Shown in pieces: positions 22,154 through 33,890 of a DNA stretch of 64,000 nucleotides. Within the stretch, counting starts at the first letter, position 1; every line of letters begins with the position of its first letter. The DNA is from Sphaerosporella brunnea. Lineage: Eukaryota; Ascomycota; Pezizomycetes; Pezizales; Pyronemataceae. A program made the translations under genes and the position numbers. Below the pieces are notes generated by a model, which was not told where the DNA came from, ran no database searches, and saw only the letters and a program-made list of their open reading frames with translations. The DNA is taken from assembly GCA_008704415.1 (NCBI GenBank), contig VXIS01000002.1, positions 248,001 to 312,000 on the forward strand, read 5' to 3'.

Positions 22154-25100
22154 TTACAAAAAACAGCCCCGCACGAACACATCATACAATTCTTCTTCTA
22201 AGCCAAACACCCACGAACAACTGTTTATCGCATCGGCCATTAGCCCACCACCACTATAAGAAGGAAAAAGAGGAGGACATACCGCTAAGAACCTGCTTCT
22301 GCTCGGCACTGTTCTGACACGCGCACTGCAGCATCCCTCCCTCCCGCAGCATCAACCGAACGCTGTGCGGGAGCTCCTGCTCGTCCACGTCGGGCAGATC
22401 GATCTTCTTAACCTCGCTGGGGACGTGGTATCGGCGGGTCTGGGGTGCGTTCTACTCCAGTCAGATAACTATCAACCATCGCCTCGGCTGTAACATACCT
22501 CATCATCAGTGAGCGATAGGAACAGCCATCCATCCGAATCGATCTTCATGAACCTACGCTTCCACAACATGGTATCCGGAAGCTGGACGTTGATGGATCC
22601 GACGTGGAGATACTTCTTCTGCGCCGACTCGACCGGCGCCGGGGGCTTAGGCGGAGGCGGCGGCGGAGAGGGGTCCTTCCGCCGCGTCAACGACTCGCTC
22701 ACCCGCTTTAAAAAGCTCGGGCTCTTGGGCGACTTGATCGAAGAGCCGGAGCCGCTCCGGGAACGAGTGGTGGGAGATAGCATCTCCGGCACGTCGTCTA
22801 GGTCTTTATCCTTTGGGCTGCGAGAGAACAGTCTTGACCGTCCTTCTCGGTCCCGGCTGCTGTTTCTAGCGCTGCTGCCAGCATCCGTGCTGCTTCTGCG
22901 AAGCATAGATGTGGGCGCAGCGTAGTCAGTAGCCACGTCGAAGCTCTTTAGCGGCAACGCTGAGCTTTCCAGCGTTACCACTCTCTCAGTTGGTGATGAG
23001 AGCAAGTTAAGTGAGGGGTGCGATGACTGGGGCGACAGGCTCGGAGACATCATTTGCTTGTCGTCACGCGAGATCTTGGTCGTGACCTGAAGCTGGGGCC
23101 TGTTGTCTCTGTCGACAACCACCACGCTGGAGCGGATAGGCTCCTTGAGAGGGGGCGGCGGCATCGAGTTGCGGTAAGACAACGGCATCGCTCCGGGTGC
23201 GAGGCTCCCGCTCAATCCCGAGATGCTGCCCGCCCTCGGCGGCGACTTGTTGCTCATCGCACTCTGGGGCCGGTTGGCGAGAAACTCCGGGGTGGGCGAG
23301 TTACTCCTCACGCTGCCCCTGGAAGGCGTCCGCGGCGGGATGTTGAAGTTCTGCGCCGGCTTCTTCTGAGTAGAAGCGAGTTGCTGGAACTGCCTGATCC
23401 GTTGGGACACGCTGCCACCTCCTCCCCCCACTGTAACTTTTTTCGCGACCGCAGGCTTCGACTCCGGCCGCGCACTCTTTAAAAAAGGCGCCGATACAGA
23501 TCGCGCAGACTCGAGGACCGGCGTCTCGGTCACAGGGACGACAGTAGTCGACGAACGCTCCAATCGCTTCGTGCTCTTTGGAGGCGGCATCAGCGACGAG
23601 TCCGTGGCGCCGGCGGGCTGTTGGATGCCCTTCGCGTCGACGGCCGGAACCTGAGCCGGCTGCGTCGTTCGCGACTCATTCAATGGCGCCTCAAGCGACA
23701 CTGTGGACTCTCCGTCACTCTCCTCGTCGACATCATCCCGTACTTTAGTCGTACCTTCTATGAGTTTGTCCCCCTCTGCATCCGCCTCGGCAGCTTCGAC
23801 TTCCGGCTCGGTCTTGTCTGGCATGGTAGAGTCGAATTTATCTTTCTTTTTTTTCGCGTCTTCGTCTCCCGCCTCAGCTTCACCGTTTCCCGACGACGGC
23901 TCGTGATCCTCCACCTTGCGAGTGCTGTCGATCACTTCTGAAACAGCATCGGCGCTATTATCCTCATTTTCCGAGGGAAGGATTTCGGTTCCGTTAACTT
24001 TATCGAGACTAGTGTCTGAGTCGCGGATAGGGGCAGCCGTCACCGATTCTGTTGTGGCGATAGATTCGAGGGCATCGTCGTTGATGGGCATGGTCGAGAC
24101 GGTGGGAGTGTGGTCTCCAGAAAGCGGAGCGGTCGGCGAATTATCGTGCTCGTCGACCTTGTCTTGGAGTTTCCGTTCGGCTAGTTGCTGTTGTTGTTGT
24201 CTCCGTAATTGCAGTGCTCTCATCAACCGTTGCTTTTCCGGAGTTGGACCTTCAGCAGCAGTCCCTGCTGACTTGAGGGAGGCAGTGCTGGAGTAGATCG
24301 AGAAGGAGTAGAGTGAAGTGGGTGTGTCGGGCGAGGGGGGTAGTGTCGGTTGAGGGATTGAGTGGATGGAAGGGGCGGCAAGGGTAGTGGCTTTCGCGGA
24401 CGCAGGTGATTTCTTTAGCGGGAGATGGACGGATCGCGGGACAGCAGCTCGCAGTTCTTCGGGGGCGGACTGAGAGTTCGCGGGTTGTTGGTGGTGATGA
24501 TGGTGTTGTTGATGCTGATGCTTCGTTCGGTCGTTGGAGGCGGTGTGTGGACGTTTAGGGGCTTCTACATGAGGGACTGGGCGCGGGCCGAGCTTGACTT
24601 TTGGAACATAGGGATAATAAGAATAGATGTCCGCAGCCGAGGGGCGGGTGGCAGACGAAGTGGACTTTCGACGGGGGGGCTCCGGTGTGCTGGAGCTGCT
24701 TGTGCTGGAGAGGTGCAGATTGGTGGTGGAGGAAAAATCTCCTTTTGAGAGGAGGGAGGCAGTGGCAGTGAGGGTGGAGGAGGAGGAGGTGGTGGTGGTG
24801 GTGGTCAGATCCCTGTCTTTCATTGCAGGCACGGCGGACCCTCCCCCCTCGGGCGCGGAGCCAGCAGCCGTGTCGAGGGGGGGCGAGGTCACCACGAACG
24901 CGATGGCATTCGCGGCCGAGGCATTTGCGGCGGCGTTGGCGGCGTCCTTCCGCCGCTTCGCATGGCCGCCCCGCGTGTACGGCTTCGCTGGCCCGCTGTG
25001 CTGGTAGGTGCTGCTCGCCTCGCCCTCGTCGGCAGACTCGGCAATATCCGTCAGGCGGCGCTGGCGCAGGGAGCTGTTGGACGACGATATCGACGCTGTC

Positions 25101-25713
25101 GCTGCGTGCGTCGAGCACTCCGAATTGAGCGCGGAGTCGGTCAGCTCGCGCGGGTGCCCGACGGCGACGATGGTGTCGTGCGGCGACAGACACTCGGCGA
25201 CCAATTGAAAGTGGACCTGGGAGCGGGCTGGAGCACGCGGAGAAAACGAACATCACGAAAGTCAGTCAGGTGTTCCTCCTCCTCCGCCGCCGCCTCTTCG
25301 CATCTCTCGATTCGCGCTCTTTTTCCCACCGCCCAATTCGCAACCGCCACCGTAGTCTCGGATCCACTCACCTTTCAAAACCCGCGACGTCCCGTCCGGC
25401 ACATACTTGATCAGCACATTCCTCCTGCGGAACCGAATGAAGCCGTACAGCGGAGAATCGTCGGGCTCCATCAGCGCCGTCAGCCGCATCTCCTCGGTGC
25501 CGTTGCCCTTCTTCAGCAGCGCCACCTCGTCGCGCGTCACATACTTGATCCAGAACCTATTCGCGGGGCGCAAAAATCAGCCGACCACTTCCCCCTCCTC
25601 CTCCCAATCGCACATCCCCACACCGCGAGACCAGCTTACCACCCTCCAGGTTCCGCCTGTGCGTTCCCAAAGGCCTCCGACAACTGCGCAGAATCCAAGC
25701 CCTCCAACGACAT
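22154..25713 (-). CDS. ADF-H plus PH-like domain cytoskeletal protein
   Basis: Minus-strand exons 25713-25640, 25556-25372, 25227-22499, 22439-22283, and probably 22197-22154 (all GT-AG; the last is least certain), give about 1062 aa. The N-terminus MSLEGLD...GGWFWIKYVTRDEVALL, SPLYGFIRFRRRNVLIKYVPDGTSRVL and ARSQVHFQ is an ADF/cofilin-homology domain as in fungal drebrin/twinfilin-like proteins, a fold that binds actin. About 800 residues of Ser/Thr/Pro-rich, probably disordered sequence follow. The end (about 955-1048: KKYLHVGSINVQLP, WKRRFMKIDSDGWLFLSL, TRRYHVPSEVKKIDLP, LREGGMLQC) looks like a PH domain, suggesting membrane phosphoinositide or protein binding. An actin-membrane adaptor is my inference. 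If the last intron is not used, the frame runs on to a stop just after 22283 with MSSSFSFL. Confidence 0.75.
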
Positions 25714-28037
25714 CTTCCCATTGACGTTGACGGTGCTGCGAGTACTTCGTGGCTCCCACTGTCACTCCGGGGGGGGGGGGTGTGCGCGCGCGCGCGGCGA
25801 GCGACGACGACGGCGACGACGGGGGTGAGTGGGGAGAGGAGATCCGGTTATTGGTAGAAGGAGGACCCGAGAATCGAGTGTCGCCGGATGGTGCGTTCGT
25901 TCGTTGTGCGGTATTAAAAATACAAAAAGAAAAATTAATTAATTAATTAATTGCTGAATCAATCAATCAATTAATTTTTTTCAAATCTCTGTTTTTTTAA
26001 AACTTAAAACTTAAAACTTAAAACCTAAAACTTAATAAAAAATAAAAAACACACACACACACACACACGCAAAAAGCGATTGCTTCAAATGAATATGGGA
26101 TATGGGATATGGGATATCGACGTTGGATCTTCGTTCGTTGTGGTGGGTGGGTGGTACCGGTGAGGGGTTTGCAAGTGATGGGTCGCAGTAGTGAGTGGTC
26201 CGTGATTCGAAAAAGAAAAGAAAAGAGAGTGTGTGCGTCTGCGAACGTTCGGCTGGTAATAAAGAGCGTCGTATAAATTGGGTATGTATCGCGAGCTTGC
26301 TGCTGCTGCTGCTGTCGATGGTTATGATTGTGACATCGATGGATCGATCGACCAGGAAGTGGCACTTACTTCGCTCTACTCTCTTTCTCGAATTGGCGAT
26401 CTGCCCGCTGCGCACACACCACGTCCAGGGTTTGGGGAGAGGCAAAAAGGAAAAGGACAGTGGAAAGGGGTTTTGCTCTCTGGTCGTCTGGCAGAGGAGG
26501 CAAGAGCAGCGACGGGAGGAAGAAGTAGCGCACTATCTATTCTACTCTCTCTCCCTCTCTCTCTCCCTCTCCCTCTCCCTCTCTCGCATATCTCCACCTC
26601 ATTCATTCCCCCTACATCGTCACAGAAGTAAATCATTCCAGCCAAGAATCCTCGGCAAATGCACCGAGCAGGGGCCGGGCTTTTTTCATCCCATATCTCG
26701 CACTTTCCCCTCAACCCCTGATCCCAATCCAGGCAGCCCTTTTTTTGCCCTTCCTCTTCCTCGCGAGAACAGGGATCGCCACATGGCGCCCCTTCTCTCC
26801 ATCATCATCATCATCACAAGCCATACATCCTCTCCCATCGACCACCATGTCGACATATCGATACGATCGTGCAGAGCCGATGCGCCGATTGGTGCAAAAC
26901 AACCGGTCGTTGATCCGGGGACATATATATGCGAGCTCCGGCCCGCCCGCCCGCCCGTCCGCCAGTCATATCACATGGGTATGAAGTGAGTGAGTGAGAT
27001 TATGTGAAACGAGGATCGGTTCGATTTGTAACTTGTTGTTCCAGTTCCAGTCCCAAACTCACCCACAGACACAGCGGCACGTATTCATGTGAGGAGGCCT
27101 AGGCCAATGAAGCCGTGTGTACCTTGCAACTGTTGGATCCAATACTAGGGGTGGCGGGAGCCTGTGTGGATACCAACCCCCCCCCCTTCGAGAAAGCCTG
27201 GCGAATAATTCGGGGTGCTGGCAATACACGCACGCTTAGGGAGTCTCTTCCCGACCCGTGGCCATGGTGGCCAGATGAGATGCTCGGTTCTACGTTTTTT
27301 CTTTTTTTTCTGGATTTTTTCCTCGAGTGAGTTCTGCTAAATATCCTCTCCTCTGGCCATTATTCACAAGCATTCTGGCCATGCCATCCAATGGGGAAAA
27401 GATAATAATCAAATCTAGACCTTACAGCACAACTCCATCCCTCATGATCACTACTCCCACCACTCCAACATATCACACTTTACGTATGTACTAGTACAGC
27501 CACAGATCTTCAAATCGACATACACTCCACCGCCTGCCGTCCTGCATGAATTACCCCTTGTCCTTGCCACTCGCCCGACATGAAAAGCAAGGGGAAAAAA
27601 CTTTGATCTGAACCAAAAATAGAACCCAACGTCATTCACCTCCCAGCCCAGAGCAAGAAAGCACTGCACCGTGCGCACGTAACGCCAGCCGCCTACCTGG
27701 AAGCACAAGAGAGGAGCAGCTGTACTAGGGTACATGGGTCAGTCGGGCACCCTTCCTGAAAAGGTATCGTGGGTTTCCAGCCACATTCGCCACCTCAAGT
27801 GCAGGACGGTGATGACGATGCTTCTTTCTCAGCATTCGTGTCTCACACAACCACTGTTTGAGGCGGCATCAGTATTAGGGCTGTGGAAAGTTGGAACTTG
27901 GAAGCAACACACGTGAGGTCTGACAGCACCTTGCAGCCAGTGGTGACAAATACTACCACCACCACTCGGCCAGCTGGCATTGTTGTCTTCGCGTACACAC
28001 AACACAATACACAATCTTCAAGCACTGTGCTCGACGG
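25714..28037. other. Intergenic, simple-sequence rich
   Basis: Upstream of the ADF-H gene: G run then (GC)n alternating purine-pyrimidine at 25769-25798; (AATT)n at 25934-25953; TTAAAAC repeats at 25997-26027; (AC)n at 26049-26069; GGATATG triplication at 26097-26116; CT-repeats at 26543-26584; (CGCC)n at 26941-26957. ORFs on both strands are built from these runs. No gene supported. Confidence 0.55.
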
Positions 28038-28440
28038 CGGATGGAGCAGACGGTTTTATGGAAGGCGGTAGCTGATGCTACTAAAGACAAACAAAAGAGA
28101 CGGAGAACTAATACGTCTGTTATGGTCATGTTGTCCGACGAACGCTGTACAGAGGCAGTCCTAGCTTTCTTAGACAGTACCAAAGTTGGACTGTGGCCTG
28201 CTAAGGTCTAAATCTGTTTTCCTGATCCCACGCACATCTCCTTTGTCTTCTCCTATGTCTTCTCACGATTACCCCTAGTGCGCTCGTATAACAAGTGCGG
28301 ATTTCGTTGGTCTTTTTCCTTCAGGCCCCACAGTAGGACTCGAGCCTTGGGGTAGCGTTGATTCTGTGTTCTAAATACATGTCATGGCCGCACGCAGCCG
28401 AATACAATATGATTAAAACAAAAAACAAAGTTCGTTTTAC
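28038..28440 (+). mobile_element. 5'-truncated LINE, 3' end
   Basis: Begins inside the C-terminal tail of ORF2 (EQTVLWKAVADATKD ... DERCTEAVLAFLDSTKVGLWPAK, stop at about 28210), then the 3' UTR with GGCCCCACAGTAGG and the family-specific terminus TGTCATGGCCGCACGCAGCC then GAATACAATATGATTAAAAC and an A-rich tail. The same tail occurs, in either orientation, near 29.3, 37.7, 39.2, 41.5, 42.4, 46.8, 50.1 and 61.6 kb. Confidence 0.85.
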
Positions 28441-28554
28441 ACTTGTGCGGGAATAGCAGAACTGTGGTTATTGGATTGTCGCTGTTGCACACCAGGAGGA
28501 GACGCGCCCCCGGTGATGTCGATTTCCCCGGCTTAGTCAGAAAGCCACTGAACG

Positions 28555-29265
28555 TTGCGACTGGCTGGATGCACTACGTTCTTGAAATACGGTTTGAACG
28601 TTGGGGTTGGCTGGATGTGCTACGTTCGTGAAAATGTGGCTGGCACGGTTGAACGGTCGCGACTGGTTGGAGGTGCTACACTCGTGATTTTGCGTATGAG
28701 ATTATGAGGGCGCTGGATAAGATAAGAAAAAGATCTGGGGCGATCTATTATCTCATCACCGACAAGTACTAAGTACTTTATGGCTTGATTGGCTGCATGC
28801 ACTACGTTCTTGAAATACGGTTTGGATGTTGTGGTTGGTTGGGGGTGCTACACCTGTGATTATGTGGCTGGCACGGGTTGAACGGTTTCCCCGGCTTAGT
28901 CAGAAAGCCACTGGACGTTGCGACTGGCTGGATGCACTACGTTCTTGAAATACGGTTTGAGCGCTGCGGTTGGCTGGATGCACTGCGTCGGTGAAGGCGT
29001 TGCTATTGGCTAGACGTGCTACGTTCTTGAAGATATGGTATGAACTCCGATTGGCTAGACGTGCTACGTTCTTGCAATATGGTTTGAGCGCTGCGACTGG
29101 CTGCACGTGCTACGTTCGTGAAGATGTGGCTGGCACGGTTGAACGGTCGCGACTGGCTGGATGCACTACGTTCTTGAAATACGCTGCGGTTGGCTGGACG
29201 TGCTACGTTCTTGAAGTTATGGTATGAACTTCGATTGGCTGGATGCACTACGTTCTTGAAATATG
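28555..29265 (+). repeat. ACGTTCTTGAA repeat block
   Basis: At least ten monomers. Two classes alternate: ACGTTCTTGAAATACGGTTT...GGCTGGACGTGCT (~46 bp) and ACGTTCGTGAAGATGTGGCT...GGCTGGATGCACT (~57 bp). One long-form unit is included, with GATAAGATAAGAAAAAGATC and the AAGTACTAAGTACTT palindrome. Confidence 0.9.
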
Positions 29266-29899
29266 GTTTTTTTGTTTTGTTTTAATCATATTGTATACCC
29301 CATATAACGCATACCGCTATCTGGTGAAATATAGAGTTCCCGAGATCTCGGTTGTAACCGAGAAGGTGAATTCAGACGTCGGGCGCACAAAATCAATCGC
29401 TGGTGGCCACGGTGTAATCTCATGCGCAAAATCACGAGTGCGGCACCTCCAACCAACCACAACATCCAAACTGTATTGCAAGAACGTAGTGCATGCAGCC
29501 AATGGCAACGTCCAAGCCAAAAGGTACTTGTCAGTGATGATGGTGGGTGATGATGCGCGGGTGCCGGCTATGAGCTCACTCACCATCAAATGCCGCGGCG
29601 TGCAATCCTTGACAGCGTACAATCCTCCACAGCATCACATCGCTTCGCAAACCCCGGGCTGCAAACATCCGACCGCTGAACGCTGCATAAATGCCGCGTA
29701 GATATCATGATGGGCGCGGCCGCACCGGCAATCAGAACCAAACCCCGGGCCAGCAGAGTGGGCAGCGTCAGGACCAAACCCCACACCGTCTAGGACCGCC
29801 GCCGCCGAGCGTTCTCGGCAGATCCAGAGCGTGCCAGTGTGTTCTTGACGACCGGTTGCGCGACTTCCATTCGCTGTGGGTGGCAATTTTATATGTTTA

Positions 29900-30901
29900 G
29901 GCCCCGTTTGGCTGCCAGCCAGGAAAAAAATCGCAGTGATTTTCGCGCTTCGATTATTTCCACGCCTGCGAATTTCCACGGGTTTCCACAATCGATGGCT
30001 GTCGTCGGCGCTCGGCTGAACTGCCGTTTGGCAGCTGCCAGTGAATCGGAGTGACAATCACGTCGTTCGACACCCCAACACCACCAAAACCCATAGTCTC
30101 TCCACACAGCGCACGTTTTCACGACAGCGCAAGGCATCCCCCATCCCCAATCGCCAGTTCGTCAAGCAATCAACCGGTGTGTAGGTTAAACACTGCGACT
30201 ATCGCCGCGAGTTCACTGCACGAAGAGAAGCGCCCCCGCCGATTCGCTGTCGCCGAGCTATATCCCCCAATGCCCCGCAGCAAGCAAGCAAAGAGAGATG
30301 CAAGGGAGCCTAGTACAGAGCCCGGAGAATCAAGCAGTGCCAGTGGGGAGGAGGAACCCAGCGAGTCTGAGCCTGAAAATGATGGCTACACAACCAACCC
30401 AGATACCAGTAGGGCTGGCGTCGAGAATAGTGAGGATAATGCGGACCGCAGAAGCCTGAGGAACAAAAAGGTGAAAGCTAAAGCGGAGGGGAAGGGGAAA
30501 CCCATCGAAAAGGAGACAGAAAAGAAGGGCAAGGGCAAGAGGGAGGACAAGGAGGAGGCGGAGAAGGCGGGAAAGGCGAGGAAACGTGTGTTTAAAACTG
30601 ACGACATGGTGATCGCGTGTCTTTCAAAAACTACACCACATTAATGAGACGCTACTTGCTGTGCATATAATTGGGACTGTACATAGGGTTCTTCATAAAG
30701 GTGGATGACAGGGTGGATGGTGCTCGCGGTGGTGTTGGGGCTGAGAATCGCGAGACTCACGAAAAAAAAGTAGCTCCGAGCTACGTCCAATCGTTGATTC
30801 TTGAGATGGCCAAGAGGGGTGGCGAGCGGCGCGATTCGAATTGGCGATTGACGAAAAATCGCTACTAATTGCTATTGATTTTCGGGCAGCCAAACGGGGC
30901 C
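29900..30901. mobile_element. PIF/Harbinger-like non-autonomous element, 1.0 kb
   Basis: Inverted ends GGCCCCGTTTGGCTGCC with a 3-bp TTA duplication (29897-29899 and 30902-30904). TWA duplications and GG-starting termini suit PIF/Harbinger. It contains one frame, 30270-30644 (124 aa), starting MPRSKQAKRDAREPS and very rich in Lys/Glu, ending RKRVFKTDDMVIACLS. No DDE transposase is present. Confidence 0.75.
30270..30644 (+). CDS. Lys/Glu-rich ORF of the 1.0-kb TIR element
   Basis: 124 aa from the ATG at 30270 (open upstream to 30051 in the same frame). Acidic Ser/Glu-rich in the first half, then alternating Lys/Glu blocks. Unrecognised. It could be the decayed start of the DNA-binding (Myb-like) accessory protein that autonomous Harbinger elements carry, but no tryptophan-spaced Myb repeat remains. 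Confidence 0.35.
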   Translation: MPRSKQAKRDAREPSTEPGESSSASGEEEPSESEPENDGYTTNPDTSRAGVENSEDNADRRSLRNKKVKAKAEGKGKPIEKETEKKGKGKREDKEEAEKAGKARKRVFKTDDMVIACLSKTTPH

Positions 30902-32332
30902 TTAAGTTTTCGCTTGAAGCGAGATCTCGGGAACTCTATCTTTCACCAGATAGCGGTATGTGTTGTAGTCGAGTAGATGGGGTATTCGGCGGCTTGCGGC
31001 CATGACATGTGTAGAAGAGGAGAGACTATGCTACACCTTAGGTCAGCCTACTGTGTCTGCGGCCCTTCTCAGGAAATAGGGACGAGGAAATCGCACCAAG
31101 TGTATGAGCCGCACCAGAGATTCGTGAAAGGAGAAGCGCGCTTAGAGGAAAGACAAAGGAAAGAACATAAGAAACCATGCCAGTACTAGAGTACATCACG
31201 TCGCCCTGTTGGGCCATGTCGCGCCTTTGGTAGAGCCAAGGAAAGCCAACACTGCATCCGTACACCTATCATCGGCCAGCAGCGCGGCAGTGGTCGTTGT
31301 CGGCCACCGCTTGCCTGCCTTCCTTTGTTGCCTCGTTGACTGCCTTCCAGAGGACTCTCTGCTCATTCTTCCATCTCTTACAGGACTTGAAAAGGTGATC
31401 TCGGGTCTTGATGGAGCTCAAGTTGCACCACCAGCACTTATCATCCGGTCGACGACCGGTCTGGTGAAGGTATGGACCGGTAGGGGCCTTGCCTACCCGC
31501 AGCTGGTAGAAACGTGATGCGAGGGCCTTTCTGGTCTTAACCGCGATGGGATCGGCCTTTCTGCGGCACTTGTAGTACTTCGTGGGCACGCAGTGCTTGA
31601 CTAGCCAGGCTTTCCTGTCTGCGAGCTTAGCTTCGGTGACGCTTCTGGCCACATGGGCGAGCGATGCTGTGCCGAGGATCTCGCGGGTTCCTGAGCCGGC
31701 GTTGGGGTGACGTTCCGCAGCCTTCTTGGCCAGCTGATCTGCGAGTTCATTTCCTAGGACTTCATGATGGCCGGGCACCCAGCGATACTCCATCGCCCAG
31801 CCTGCGGAGAGGAGTGCTCCTTCGGCCTCCGCTATCTTGGGTAGGAGCCATTGGCCGGGGCCGGGTGTGGCTTTCTGTAACCTCCTGAGCGTGCGTGAAG
31901 ATGCGGACCTTTCCGGTGTGTGCCCGGCCGCAATGCCGAATAGTTCGGCGTCATAGGCCTCCTTGTCGTTGCCGATGAAGTTGGCTTTACTGGACCACCT
32001 CCCCGCCTCCCGCCTCGCGATTGTTGCGAGTCACTGCTGAGAAGCCACATTGTCCGTTTTCGAGCCTGGAGCCGTCCGTGTATACAACGATGGAGTCGGT
32101 TGGCTGTAGGTTCTTGCCACCTGATTGCGGCCTGTATCGCTTTCTTCTCCGTTTCCATAAAGACGGGGCCGCGAGGCTGGCTTTTTGAATCAGCCCAAAC
32201 GGCCCAGCCTGCTGTCGGGCCAGCCTGGCTGCCAGGGCTTTGAGTGATCTCCGGTGAAGACCGGCCACTGCGAGTGGCGGTGTTCAATCGGCGCCGACGT
32301 ACCTATCAAGATCTGTAATGTGATAGTAAACT

Positions 32333-32480
32333 CCTATCCATAAACCCAGAAGCAAGAGACTCGACGGCGCGAAAAGAGGGGTATGAGAAGGCGTGAGGTG
32401 TGGGTGAAGAATAGCAGAGGTGCGGGTGAAATTCGTGAGGTGCACGGGGAGCCGAGTGAAGTTTTACTGAGAGAGAGTCA
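32333..32480. mobile_element. Half copy of the CTACCGCATAAAC foldback MITE
   Basis: ATAAACCCAGAAGCAAGAGA and the next ~120 bases match the left half of the MITE at 50145-50410 (GACTCGACGGCGCGAAAAGA, later GGAGCCGAGTGAA). The right half is absent. Confidence 0.65.
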
Positions 32481-32519
32481 TCTTTTGGACCGTGCCAAGA
32501 ATCCCAAGACGACAACTCT

Positions 32520-32964
32520 AAGTACCTTTTGTCTTGGACGTTGCGATTGGCTGCATGCACTACGTTCTTGAAATACGGTTTCGATGTTGTGGTTGGTTGG
32601 GGGGTGCTGCACTCGTGATTTTGCGTGTGAGATTATGAGGGCGCTGGATAAGATAAGAAAAAGATCTGGGGTGATCTCTTACCTAACCGATCTCCCATCG
32701 CCCACAAGTACTAAGTACTCTATGGCTTGATTGGCTGCATGCACTACGTTCTTGCAATACGGTTTGGATGTTGTGGTTGGTTGGGGGGTGCTGCACTCGT
32801 GATTTTGCGTGTGAGATTACACCTGATCATGAGGATAAGATAAGAAAAAGATCTGGGGCTCTTATCCCACCATCACTGACAAGTACCTTTTGGCTTGGAC
32901 GTTGCCATTGGCTGCATGCACTACGTTCTTGAAATACGGTTTGGATGCTGTGGTTGGTTGGAGG
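32520..32964 (+). repeat. ACGTTCTTGAA repeat block (long form)
   Basis: Three long-form units: GGCTGCATGCACTACGTTCT ... GGTTGGTTGGGGGGTGCTGC, GATAAGATAAGAAAAAGATC, CAAGTACTAAGTACTCTATG. The last ends at GTTGGAGG, where the hAT-like MITE inserted. Confidence 0.9.
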
Positions 32965-33293
32965 CAGTGTTCTCGGTAGCCAGCCCGGCTGCCAGGGCTT
33001 TGAGTGATCTCCGGTGAATACCGGCCACTGCGGGTGGCGGGGTTCACTCGGCGCTGATAAACTTATCAGGATCTGTGATGTTATACTAAACTCCTATCTA
33101 GTGATCTCCTCCTAGTCATCATTTTACACGGCGAACATCTTTATGTACTTTTCATCTCATAGCAGTAGTTTGCATCACGGTAGTCGTATTTGCCGTCATT
33201 GTGGGCTGCAGCCCAAACAGCCGGGCGGGCTTTTTGATCAGCCCATATCCGCCCAACGCAGCCGGCTGGGCGGGCTGGCTGCTGAGAACACTG
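32965..33293. mobile_element. hAT-like MITE, copy 1
   Basis: Ends CAGTGTTCTCGGTAGCCAGC and the inverse of CAGTGTTCTCAGCAGCCAGC; 8-bp duplication GTTGGAGG at 32957-32964 and 33294-33301. CAGTG termini plus an 8-bp duplication are hAT hallmarks. 329 bp, no ORF. It differs from copy 2 (62436-62750) by a 14-bp insertion and a few substitutions. Confidence 0.88.
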
Positions 33294-33890
33294 GTTGGAG
33301 GTGCTGCGTGATTTTGCGTGTGAGATTATGAGGGCGCTGGATAAGATAAGAAAAAGATGGCGATCTCTTATCTCACCGATCTCCCATCGCCCACAAGTAC
33401 TAAGTACTCTATGGCTTGATTGGCTGCATGCACTACGTTCTTGAAATACGGTTTGAACGCTGCGGTTGGCTGGACGTGCTACGTTCTTGAAGATGTGGCT
33501 GGCACGGTTTGAGCGCTGCGGTTGGCTGCACGTGCTACATGTGGCTGGCACAGGTTGAACGTCGCGACACTTGTGATTATGTGGCTGGCATGGGTTGAAC
33601 GGTTTCCCCGGCTTAGTCAGAAAGCCACTGAACGTTGCGACTGGCTGGATGCACTACGTTCTTGAAATACGGTTTGAACGTTGGGGTTGGCTGGATGCAC
33701 TGCGTCAGCGAAGGCGTTGCTATTGGCTAGACGTGCTACGTTCTTGCAATATGGTTTGGACGCTGCGGTTGGCTGGACGTGCTACGTTCTTGAAGATATG
33801 GTAAGTACTTCGATTGGCTGGATGCAATACGTTCTTGAAATATGGTTTGAAGGTTGCGGTTGGCTGGATGCACCAGCAGAGTGTGCGACG
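33294..33890 (+). repeat. ACGTTCTTGAA repeat block
   Basis: One long-form unit followed by about eight short monomers of both classes; ends near CTGGATGCACCAGCAG. Confidence 0.9.

Larger units (their letters stand above)
29296..30983. mobile_element. TIR element (TACCCCAT ends) inside the LINE tail
   Basis: Inverted ends begin TACCCCAT and, 10-20 bp further in, share ATACCGCTATCTGGTGAAA and GAGTTCCCGAGATCTCG (29311-29352 and 30915-30958). Removing the element restores the LINE tail TTGTATTCGGC, with a TA (or TAT) duplication. No transposase. Its left arm carries an inverted copy of the ACGTTCTTGAA repeat (about 29420-29545), and its right arm is split by the element at 29900-30901. Confidence 0.75.
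29266..32300 (-). mobile_element. LINE (minus), 5'-truncated, split by nested elements
   Basis: The 3' tail (TTTTGTTTTAATCATATTGT) lies at 29271-29295. After a 1.7-kb nested insertion the LINE resumes at 30984 (ATTCGGCGGCTTGCGGCCAT). ORF2 follows on the minus strand: RNase H fragments IVVYTDGSRLENGQCGFSAV (about 32100), NDKEAYDAELFGIAAG (about 31950), EYRWVPGHHEVLGNELADQL (about 31780), then the knuckle CWWCNLSSIKTRDHLFKSC (about 31430) and a ~40-aa tail. Frameshifts near 31830 and 31980 show it is dead. Copies of other MITEs adjoin its upstream end. Confidence 0.8.

Noticed and set aside
24555..25256. 233-codon minus-strand ORF overlapping the ADF-H gene
   Set aside because: Out-of-frame shadow of the large exon; its Pro/His/Arg runs come from Ser/Thr codon repeats.
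25997..26027. TTAAAAC repeats as a telomere-like sequence
   Set aside because: Only four imperfect units inside a promoter region; does not match TTAGGG-type fungal telomeres.
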